Assembly (NCBI GenBank): GCA_017882935.1
Contig: JADGOP010000082.1
Coordinates: 1-8,340 of the forward strand
DNA from: Actinomycetota bacterium
GTDB lineage: Bacteria; Actinomycetota; Acidimicrobiia; Acidimicrobiales; Iamiaceae
Reading direction: 5' to 3'
DNA length: 8,340 nt
Positions 1-6,097 of this stretch are shown here, in pieces; positions within the stretch are counted from its first letter, which is position 1, and each line of letters begins with the position of its first letter. The notes under the pieces were generated by a model. The model ran no database searches. It worked only from the letters and a program-made list of their open reading frames with translations, and was not told the DNA's origin. The position numbers and the translations under genes are program-made.

Positions 1-2835
1 CGGGGCGGGCACGTACTGGCAGAAGGCAGCGGGGGCGCCGTCGGGCCCGAAGCACACGGCGAGCAGCAGCCCCTCGTCGGTGGCCGAGAAGATCCGGCCC
101 AGGGTCATCGAGAAGCCCCGCTCCATCTCGCCGCGACGGCTCTCGGTCATGAGGCCGCGCAGGCTGGCCTCGAGCTCGGGCGTGATGTGCGCCGGGTCGT
201 GGAACTCCATGCGGTAGCCGTACTTGGCGATGCGGTTGACCGCCTGGCGCAGGCCCTTGTTGCGGCCGCCCTCGAGGTTGAAGCGCCGCACGTCGACCAC
301 GGCCTCGTCGCCCACATACATCTCGCGCATGCCGGCGGCGGGGTAGATCGCCAGGAAGTCCTCGGAGGCGCCCATGACCGCCACCGGCCAACCGTGGTCG
401 TCGGCGTACTGCCGGAAGGCGAACCAGGCCCGCCTCCGGTCGGCGACGGGGCCGATGGGGTCGGGCGACACCAGCGCCACGCCCTGGGTGACGGCGTAGG
501 CGATGAGGGTGTCGCCGTGGAAGAACCACCGCTTGTCGTCGCGGAGGGCGAAGTAGGCGAGGGTGTCGCCGCCGTACTGGGCGACGAGCCGGCGGGCCCG
601 CTCGGCCGCTTCGGGCTCGGGCGCCGTGAGGCGGTGCGCCACCACCGGCCGGAACAGCAGCCAGCCCACGTAGATGCCGATGCCGATGCTGACGGCGAGC
701 AGGGTGGGTGAGAGGAAGTCGTCGAGCCGGTCGCCGATGGGGATCGAGCTGATGCCCACGAGGCGCTGTGACACCGCATGGGTGGCGCGCACCCAGCCGA
801 TGTGGCGGTTGGCGTGGCCCGGCAGCTCCTTGACGGCGAGCACGCCGACGACCACGCACGCGGCCATGCCGCCGAGCAGGACGATGAGGCCGCGCCGGGT
901 CGACGAGTCGTCGGCCTGCACCCGGAAGTGGCGGCGGTTGGCGAGCAGGTAGAGCGCGATGGCCGCCGCGACGATGGCCTCTTCGAGGTCGAGGCCCTTG
1001 ACCACGTGCAACCCGAAGGTGGTCCACAGCACGATCTCGGCCACGAGCCAGGCGTGGCGCTGTCCCCGCCGCACGCCTCGGGCCAGCAGCAGCAGCGCGA
1101 GGCCGGAGAGCACCACGAACACGGCGGCGGCCTGCGACACAGCCAGCGGGATGATGTCGGTCACGGCGTGGAGGCGGGGCCGCACCGGCGGCGTGACGGC
1201 CGAGATGAGGTCGATCAGGCCGCCGATGGCCAGCGCGAAGGCGCCGATGCGGCGGGCCCGCTTGCGCTCGAGCCCGTGCGGCTCGTGCGGCGGGAAGGTG
1301 TCGCCCTCGGGCCAGGAGGCGACGATCTCGGGGCGGGCGGTGTCGGTTTGGGCGGGCCGGGTGAGCAACCGCTCGAGGAACGTGGTGGTGGGCGGCTGCT
1401 GCCGGGCGTAGTGGAGCCGGGCGTGGAGCCGGGCCCCGGCCTCGAGCTCGAGGAAGGTCTGCTGGCGGCCGACCACCCAAGCGGGCGGGAAGCCGAAGCG
1501 GCCGGGCCGCTCGACCGCGACGGACCCGCCACAACCGGTGTTGGCGTAGAAGCCGCGGCCCAGGTCGGCGAGCTCGGCCTCGTGGGTGTGCCCGGTGATG
1601 AGCCCGGCGTGGCCCTCGGACACCAGACGGCCCGCGAACGCGCGAGCGGCGTCGTTCTGCTCCTCCTCGGCGTCGTGGGCATTCAGCTCACCGATCGACA
1701 GCCCGCGGAGCGGGCCGCGCACCGACAGCCACCAGAGCACGCTGACCAGGGCGACGACCCCCAGGATGGCGACGCCGGCGAGGCCGAAGTCGGCCGCGAT
1801 CGACACCGCTCGGTGCGTGATGCTCGGGTGGTGGCCCATGCGGGCGACCATGGCGACCAGGAGCGCCACGAACGAGACCAGCAGGGGCAGCAGCAGCCAA
1901 CCGAAGCGGCGCACGAGCCTGCGGTACAGCAGGCGGGACGAGATGAACGAGCCCACGTTGCGCGTGTCGGCGAGGAGCTCGAGCCCGTTGAGCCACTCGG
2001 CGCCGGGCTTGTCGAGGGCCGACAGCGCCCGCACCATGTGGTGGCCGAGCGGCGTCTCGCCGGGGTTGCGGGGGTCGTCGAAGGCGTTGTCGGCGTCGAA
2101 GCGGTGGCCGTGCTCGATGCGCACCTTGCGCGGGCCCTCGCCGGTGTGCAGGGTGACGTCGGCCGCGAGCGCGAGCTCGGCCCCGAGCCGCTTGTGGAGG
2201 GTGGCGACCGCAGGCTTGTGCCACGCGAGGCAGCCGTCGTGGTTCCCGGGGAGCACCACCACACGGTGCCCGGCGCCCTCGGAGAACGCCAGGAGCGACG
2301 ACGTGAACCGGGGATGGGCCAGCAGCGCCCGGCCCGGGTCGAGGTGCGACTCGGCGAGCAGCTCGAAGCAGTCACCCGCGAGCACCACGACGCCGGGGCC
2401 GTCCCAGGCGTCGATCTCACGCACCAGCTCGGTGCTGAGCGCCTCGGAGGCATCGGTGCTGGCCTGCGAGAGATGCAGGTCGCTGACGACCATGAGCCGG
2501 CCGCCCGCGGGCACGTCGAGCTCGATCAGGTCGGGGACCAACGGGCCCTCGGCGACGACCTCGGCCGGACGCGCCTTCTTCTTGTCGCGCTTGGTGGCCA
2601 TCGGTCGACCGTCGGGCAGGAAGCGGCGCTCCTCGCCACACGGTTCGGCGACGGTGGTCGGCGCAGCCGGGGTGGCCGGGTGGGCAGCCCCGTTGGCGGC
2701 CTCGCTCGGGGCGGCCGCCTGGTCGGGTGCGGGGTCGCCGACCGGTGCCACCTCGGCCACGGGGGCCTCGACGGCGGGTGGCGGCGCGTCGGGGGACAGC
2801 ACGGGTGCTTCGTCGGTTGGCGGGTGATCCGTCAG
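1..2835 (-). CDS. Metallophosphoesterase fused to MprF/LysX-like membrane region and DUF2156 lipid aminoacyltransferase (3' end off window)
   Basis: The frame is open from an in-frame TGA at 2842-2844 to the left edge, giving 945 visible codons and no stop. Numbering from CTG 2835, residues 1-110 are Pro/Ala/acidic and low-complexity. A calcineurin-like phosphoesterase follows with D119-x-H121, GD155xxE, GN198HD, H242-G-H244 and GH416TH418. Two membrane helices (about 310-338 and 349-373) interrupt it. Six more helices (about 530-547, 560-585, 594-612, 619-636, 649-670, 708-727) lead to a DUF2156/LPG-synthase C-terminal domain from about 742. Its blocks include YFALRDDK, SPDPIGP, LRQAVNR and ERGFSM, as in actinobacterial LysX and MprF. 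Known members of this family move an amino acid from aminoacyl-tRNA to phosphatidylglycerol; the phosphoesterase substrate is unknown. I infer both catalytic parts are cytosolic. About 100-150 residues of DUF2156, and possibly a LysRS domain, lie off the window. ATG 2601 and GTG 2802 are alternative starts, but codon bias stays coding upstream of both. Confidence 0.88.
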   Translation of the reverse strand, partial: MTDHPPTDEAPVLSPDAPPPAVEAPVAEVAPVGDPAPDQAAAPSEAANGAAHPATPAAPTTVAEPCGEERRFLPDGRPMATKRDKKKARPAEVVAEGPLVPDLIELDVPAGGRLMVVSDLHLSQASTDASEALSTELVREIDAWDGPGVVVLAGDCFELLAESHLDPGRALLAHPRFTSSLLAFSEGAGHRVVVLPGNHDGCLAWHKPAVATLHKRLGAELALAADVTLHTGEGPRKVRIEHGHRFDADNAFDDPRNPGETPLGHHMVRALSALDKPGAEWLNGLELLADTRNVGSFISSRLLYRRLVRRFGWLLLPLLVSFVALLVAMVARMGHHPSITHRAVSIAADFGLAGVAILGVVALVSVLWWLSVRGPLRGLSIGELNAHDAEEEQNDAARAFAGRLVSEGHAGLITGHTHEAELADLGRGFYANTGCGGSVAVERPGRFGFPPAWVVGRQQTFLELEAGARLHARLHYARQQPPTTTFLERLLTRPAQTDTARPEIVASWPEGDTFPPHEPHGLERKRARRIGAFALAIGGLIDLISAVTPPVRPRLHAVTDIIPLAVSQAAAVFVVLSGLALLLLARGVRRGQRHAWLVAEIVLWTTFGLHVVKGLDLEEAIVAAAIALYLLANRRHFRVQADDSSTRRGLIVLLGGMAACVVVGVLAVKELPGHANRHIGWVRATHAVSQRLVGISSIPIGDRLDDFLSPTLLAVSIGIGIYVGWLLFRPVVAHRLTAPEPEAAERARRLVAQYGGDTLAYFALRDDKRWFFHGDTLIAYAVTQGVALVSPDPIGPVADRRRAWFAFRQYADDHGWPVAVMGASEDFLAIYPAAGMREMYVGDEAVVDVRRFNLEGGRNKGLRQAVNRIAKYGYRMEFHDPAHITPELEASLRGLMTESRRGEMERGFSMTLGRIFSATDEGLLLAVCFGPDGAPAAFCQYVPAP

Positions 2836-2841
2836 CGCTGC

Positions 2842-2849
2842 TCACCTCC
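2842..2849 (-). promoter_or_regulatory. Strong ribosome binding site GGAGGTGA for the fusion gene
   Basis: The minus strand reads GGAGGTGA, complementary to the 3' end of 16S rRNA over eight bases. Its last three bases are the in-frame TGA that closes the reading frame upstream. The only start-like codon at proper spacing in the fusion-gene frame is CTG 2835-2833, nine bases after GGAGG and six after GGAGGTGA. GTG 2845-2843 overlaps the site itself and is in another frame. This site decides the start chosen for the fusion gene. Confidence 0.65.
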
Positions 2850-2869
2850 GTTGGTGTCCACGCGGCTCA

Positions 2870-2891
2870 CACCCGGCCGATCGGCCGGGTG
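2870..2891. promoter_or_regulatory. 22-bp perfect palindrome, operator or hairpin
   Basis: Nine-base arms CACCCGGCC and GGCCGGGTG flank GATC, so the whole 22 bp is self-complementary. It lies 73 bases past the ATPase stop and 34 bases before the CTG start of the fusion gene, just downstream of a -10-like hexamer. As DNA it could be an operator for a dimeric regulator placed at the transcription start. As RNA it would be a strong stem with a four-base loop. No U-tract follows, so a classic intrinsic terminator is less likely, although U-less terminator hairpins are reported in high-GC actinobacteria. Confidence 0.5.
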
Positions 2892-2899
2892 GCGTCTCC

Positions 2900-2905
2900 A
2901 CGCTA
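2900..2905 (-). promoter_or_regulatory. Possible -10 element TAGCGT of the fusion gene
   Basis: The minus strand reads TAGCGT, which fits the actinobacterial TANNNT -10 pattern. Initiation about seven bases downstream would fall at the edge of the 2870-2891 palindrome. No convincing -35 hexamer is visible at 16-18 bases. The remaining intergenic sequence (2906-2964) is GC-rich and shows nothing else I can name. Confidence 0.25.
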
Positions 2906-2964
2906 CTGCGCTGGCGTCGCGCAACCCCTGCGCGCCCCTGCCGCAGCGCGCGGCTGCGACGCCG

Positions 2965-5898
2965 CTACGCGTCACCGCGCGGCCCCCTGCGCAGCAGTGA
3001 TCCGGCGGCCTGGCCGGCCTTCGACGCCCGTTCGCGCGCCCGTCGCAGCCACCGCTCGGCCCAGGCGAACTCCGTGGCAAGCACCGCCAGGCCCGCCACG
3101 ATCACGAGGAGCCCCGGACCCGGGAGCACCAGCATCACCGCGCCGGCCACGAGCAGCGCCGCTCCCACGACGCCGACCACGGCGACCCGGAGGGTCCGCA
3201 CGACGCCCGCGACCGGCCCCGAGGCGGCCACGCCGACCAGCCAGCCCCCCAGGCGGAGCAGGCCCCGCAGGGCCGCGACCAGCTCGGTGACCACGATGAG
3301 GGACAGTGCCGTGGCCGCGGCTCGGCCCCAGTCGGTGGCGGTGAGGCTGGTGGTGTCGAACAGCGCGTGTCCTGCGGCCGTCTGGACGGCCAGCACCTGC
3401 AACGTGACGACGGCGCCCAGGGCCGCCCACAGCTTGCCGTTGCGCAGCGTGGCGCGGGTGAGGATCGAGCGGCCGTGCCCGCGTGCCACCAGGGCGTTGG
3501 CCACCTGGAACAGCACGAAGGTGGTGAAGGCCAGAGTGGCGGAGCGGCCGTTCAGCACCGCCGAGCTGCCGTCGTGGGTCGAGGCCAGGATCCCGAGGGT
3601 CCCGGCCGCCATCACGAGGGCCACGCCGATCAGGGGCACGAGCCGGCGCAGCGACAGGATCTGCTCATCGGGGTCGCGGGGTGGCCGCTCGAGCTCATCG
3701 CCCGTCGGCGGGTCGGCGGCCAGCGCCAGGGCCGGCGGCCCGTCCATGACGAGGTTCACCCACAGCAGCTGTGCCGCCGTGAAGGGCACGGGCAGCCGCA
3801 CCAGCTCGGCACCGATGATGGTGAGCAGCGCGCCGATGTTGGTCGAGAGCTGGAAGCACACGAACGTGACGATGTTGCGGTAGAGCGCGCGCCCCCGCCG
3901 CACCGCCTCGACGATGGTGCCGATGTGGTCGTCGGTGAGGACCAGGTCGGCGGCATCCTTCGCCACCGCGGTGCCCGTCACGCCCATGGCGACGCCGATG
4001 TCGGCAGCCCTCAGGGCGGGGGCGTCGTTGACCCCGTCGCCCGTCATGGCCACGACGCACACGCCCCCGATGCGCTCGGTGAGCTCGTCGTCGGTGAGCC
4101 CGTCGAGCTCGTGGCCGGTGATCACGGCATCGTCGCCGCGCACGTCGATGCCCACCTGGGCCGCGATCGCCCGGGCGGTGGCGGGATGGTCGCCCGTGAT
4201 CATGGTGAACGAGATGCCCGCGCCCCGGCAGGCCTCGACGGCATCACGGGCCTCGGGCCGGGCCGGGTCGGCCAGGCCCACGATGCCGAGCAGCTCCGCG
4301 TTGCGGGTGGCGGCAAGCAGGGCGTCGGGGTCGGCCACGTCGACCTCCGGACCCAGCGCCACCTCGGCCACCGCGAGCACCCGCAGGCCCTCGTCGGCCA
4401 GCCGCCCGGTGGCGGCGACGATCCGGCGAGTGGCCGCGTCGTCGAGGTCGCAGCGCCCGAGCAGCACGTCGGGGGCGCCCTTGGCCACGGCCCAACGCCG
4501 GGCCGCCTTGCCGTGGGCGGTGACCATCAGCTTCACCGCAGGGTCGAAGGGGACCTCGCCGAGCCGGGGCAGCTCGCGGCGCGCCGCATCGACGTCGACG
4601 CCGCCCTTCGCGGCCAGCACCACCAGCGCCCCCTCGGTGGGATCGCCCACCAGCGCGCCCCCTGCCACCCGCGCGTCGGAGCACAGGGCCACGCCGCGGA
4701 GCAGCCGGTCGAGCGCGTCGACCGGCGCGTCACGGGTGGGAACCGGCTGCGGATCGTGCGGCACGAGCCCGCCGTCGGTGCCGTAGCCGGTCCCGGTGAC
4801 GGTCCAACGCCGGCCATCGGCGAGCTGCACCGCGCCGGCGGTCATCTCGTTGAGCGTGAGCGTGCCCGTCTTGTCGGAGCAGATCACCGACGTGGCGCCG
4901 AGCGTCTCGACCGACGCGAGCCGCCGCACGATGGCGCCGTGCTTGGCCATCTGCGACGTGGCGAGGGCGAGCGCGACGGTGACGACGGCGGGGAGCCCTT
5001 CGGGGATGGCGGCCACGGCGAGGGCCACCGACTGGATGGCCGTCTCGCCGAGCGCATGGCCGCGGGCGAGGCTCAGCGCCGCGTACCCCGCCACCGACAC
5101 CAGGGCCACGACGGCCAGCCGCTTGCCGAGGCGGTCGAGCTGGACCTGGAGCGGGGTGCGCTCGGGTCCACCGTCGAGCAGCGCGGCCACCTTCCCGAGC
5201 TCGGTGGCCGAGCCCGTGGCCACCACCAGGGCCTCGGCGCGGCCGCGGGTGAGCGCGGTGGAACGGAAGACCGAGTTCGACCGGTCGCCCAGCGAGGCGT
5301 CGGGCGCGACCTCGGCCGCGTGCTTGGCCACGGGCTCGGACTCGCCGGTGAGCGTTGACTCGTCGACCTCGGCCCGGTGGGTCACCACCAGGCGGCCGTC
5401 GGCCGCGACCCGGTCGCCGGCTTCCATCAACAGCACGTCGCCCACCACCACGTCGGCGGCGGCCACCTCGACCACCACGCCGTCGCGGCGCACCCGGGCC
5501 CGGTGCGCGGTCATGGAGGCGAGCGCAGCCAGCCCGGCCTCGGCGCGCTGCTCCTGCACGTAGCCGAGCACTGCGTTCAACAGCAGGACCACGCCGATGA
5601 TGGCGGTGTCCTTGAGGTCGCCGATCAGCCCGGCCACGACGGCGGCGACCAGCAGGATCACCACGATGCCGTCGCGGAACTGATCGGTGAAGCGGAGCCA
5701 CCGGGGGCGGGGCTCGCGCGCCTCGAGCTCGTTCGGGCCGTGCGCGGCCAGGCGGCGCCCGGCCTCGCGCGGCGACAGGCCGAGGTCGGGGTCGACGTCG
5801 AGCGTCGAGGCCACGGCAGCGACCGGCTGCGCGTGCGGCGCGATCGGGGCGGCCTGGAAGGGTCGCTCCCGGGTGGCGAGGGGACTGGTCTGGCTCAT
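2965..5898 (-). CDS. P2-type cation-transporting ATPase (SPCA/PMR1-like, Mn2+/Ca2+) with C-terminal PGPGW domain and a P-domain deletion
   Basis: This 977-residue membrane pump uses ATP to move cations. Visible motifs are TGES (184-187, actuator), IPEGLP in M4 (E300), CSDKTGT with phosphorylated D342, KGAPD (473-477, nucleotide domain), TGD (568-570) and TGDGVND (619-625). M6 has N715 and D719 in a WVNLVMDGPPA segment like SPCA/PMR1. The M5 site-I glutamate is replaced by A690, which suggests one ion site. Between C614 and A617 about 21 residues are missing relative to SERCA, including the conserved lysine of the PxxK segment. After the last ATPase helix, residues about 883-977 form a PGPGW-like domain (LPGPG 925-929, then ATEFAWAERWLRRAR). 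ATG 5898 is preferred because GGAG lies five bases upstream. The longer TTG start at 5973 falls inside the riboswitch. I infer Mn2+ and/or Ca2+ export under Mn2+ control. The product could be inactive if the deletion is real. Confidence 0.9.
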   Translation of the reverse strand: MSQTSPLATRERPFQAAPIAPHAQPVAAVASTLDVDPDLGLSPREAGRRLAAHGPNELEAREPRPRWLRFTDQFRDGIVVILLVAAVVAGLIGDLKDTAIIGVVLLLNAVLGYVQEQRAEAGLAALASMTAHRARVRRDGVVVEVAAADVVVGDVLLMEAGDRVAADGRLVVTHRAEVDESTLTGESEPVAKHAAEVAPDASLGDRSNSVFRSTALTRGRAEALVVATGSATELGKVAALLDGGPERTPLQVQLDRLGKRLAVVALVSVAGYAALSLARGHALGETAIQSVALAVAAIPEGLPAVVTVALALATSQMAKHGAIVRRLASVETLGATSVICSDKTGTLTLNEMTAGAVQLADGRRWTVTGTGYGTDGGLVPHDPQPVPTRDAPVDALDRLLRGVALCSDARVAGGALVGDPTEGALVVLAAKGGVDVDAARRELPRLGEVPFDPAVKLMVTAHGKAARRWAVAKGAPDVLLGRCDLDDAATRRIVAATGRLADEGLRVLAVAEVALGPEVDVADPDALLAATRNAELLGIVGLADPARPEARDAVEACRGAGISFTMITGDHPATARAIAAQVGIDVRGDDAVITGHELDGLTDDELTERIGGVCVVAMTGDGVNDAPALRAADIGVAMGVTGTAVAKDAADLVLTDDHIGTIVEAVRRGRALYRNIVTFVCFQLSTNIGALLTIIGAELVRLPVPFTAAQLLWVNLVMDGPPALALAADPPTGDELERPPRDPDEQILSLRRLVPLIGVALVMAAGTLGILASTHDGSSAVLNGRSATLAFTTFVLFQVANALVARGHGRSILTRATLRNGKLWAALGAVVTLQVLAVQTAAGHALFDTTSLTATDWGRAAATALSLIVVTELVAALRGLLRLGGWLVGVAASGPVAGVVRTLRVAVVGVVGAALLVAGAVMLVLPGPGLLVIVAGLAVLATEFAWAERWLRRARERASKAGQAAGSLLRRGPRGDA

Positions 5899-5903
5899 GC
5901 GGG

Positions 5904-5907
5904 CTCC
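5904..5907 (-). promoter_or_regulatory. Ribosome binding site GGAG of the P-type ATPase
   Basis: GGAG on the minus strand is separated by CCCGC from ATG 5898-5896. This supports the 977-residue start over the upstream TTG at 5973. The GAGCC that includes this site could pair over five bases with GGCTC at 5995-5991 inside the riboswitch, a possible translational switch that is only suggested by the sequence. Confidence 0.6.
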
Positions 5908-5926
5908 GGCGCGTCGAAGGACGGGT

Positions 5927-6035
5927 GCCGAAGGTCTCTCCCGCTGCGGGCCGAAGGACCGGCCCCTGCGCAACCGGCGCCACCGGGCCTGAGCCGTGAT
6001 GACGATGACGCCGCGGAGGGATACTCCCCTTCAGA
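5927..6035 (-). ncRNA. yybP-ykoY-type manganese riboswitch
   Basis: The leader of the ATPase carries the family's two recognisable conserved ends: GAAGGGGAGTA at 6032-6022 and GAGAGACCTTC at 5940-5930. CTGAAGG (6034-6028) pairs with CCTTCGG (5934-5928) to close the P1 stem. Inside, TCCCTCCGC (6021 onward) can pair imperfectly with GCAGCGGGA, and a GGGCCG/CGGCCC hairpin forms a further arm. Members of this family bind Mn2+ and control exporters, including P-type ATPases (Lactococcus yoaB), TerC-like proteins and MntP, which fits the downstream gene. The element ends about 28 bases before the ATG. No U-rich terminator is seen, so control of translation is the likelier mechanism. I recognised it by eye; no covariance model was run. 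Confidence 0.8.
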
Positions 6036-6044
6036 AGTTCGCCC

Positions 6045-6050
6045 AGCCTA
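6045..6050 (-). promoter_or_regulatory. Possible -10 element TAGGCT driving the riboswitch-ATPase transcript
   Basis: TAGGCT on the minus strand matches the TANNNT pattern. Transcription starting about seven bases later (near 6038) would begin just before the P1 stem of the riboswitch, as expected if the ATPase has its own promoter rather than depending on read-through from the CorA-like gene. No clear -35 box is present. Confidence 0.35.
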
Positions 6051-6097
6051 CCGGACGGCCGCTGGAACGCACCCGGCGCGACTGCGTTGCCCGGGCG

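Noticed and set aside
1683..2453. Minus-strand open frame overlapping the phosphoesterase in another phase
   Set aside because: Ser/Arg/Pro-rich composition with no motifs; the in-phase frame carries all phosphoesterase residues.
2417..2845. Minus-strand GTG frame starting at 2845, right at the Shine-Dalgarno sequence
   Set aside because: The start overlaps the ribosome binding site with no spacer, the product is Arg/Gly/Pro-rich without motifs, and it overlaps the real gene in another frame.
778..3000. Long open plus-strand frame of about 740 codons
   Set aside because: It lies exactly antisense, codon in register, to the phosphoesterase-DUF2156 gene. Its product is a His/Gly/Asp/Arg-rich sequence with no recognisable domain, as expected from the complement of a GC-biased gene.
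4042..4080. A frameshift hiding the missing ATPase segment in another frame
   Set aside because: ERIGGVCV and VAMTGDG are contiguous in one frame with no intervening bases, so the segment is absent from this sequence rather than shifted.
3367..5358. Long open plus-strand frame of about 660 codons
   Set aside because: Antisense shadow of the P-type ATPase with the same low-complexity composition. The minus strand has clear catalytic motifs.
5899..5973. TTG 5973 as the ATPase start (25 extra residues)
   Set aside because: The extension is encoded by the 3' half of the riboswitch and by the leader, and has an Arg-rich non-family sequence. ATG 5898 has its own GGAG.
6066..6088. Six-base inverted repeat AACGCA/TGCGTT with an 11-base loop after corA, considered as a terminator
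   Set aside because: The stem is short, the loop is large, no U-tract follows, and competing CCCGG/CCGGG pairings overlap it, so it may be chance in this GC-rich sequence.
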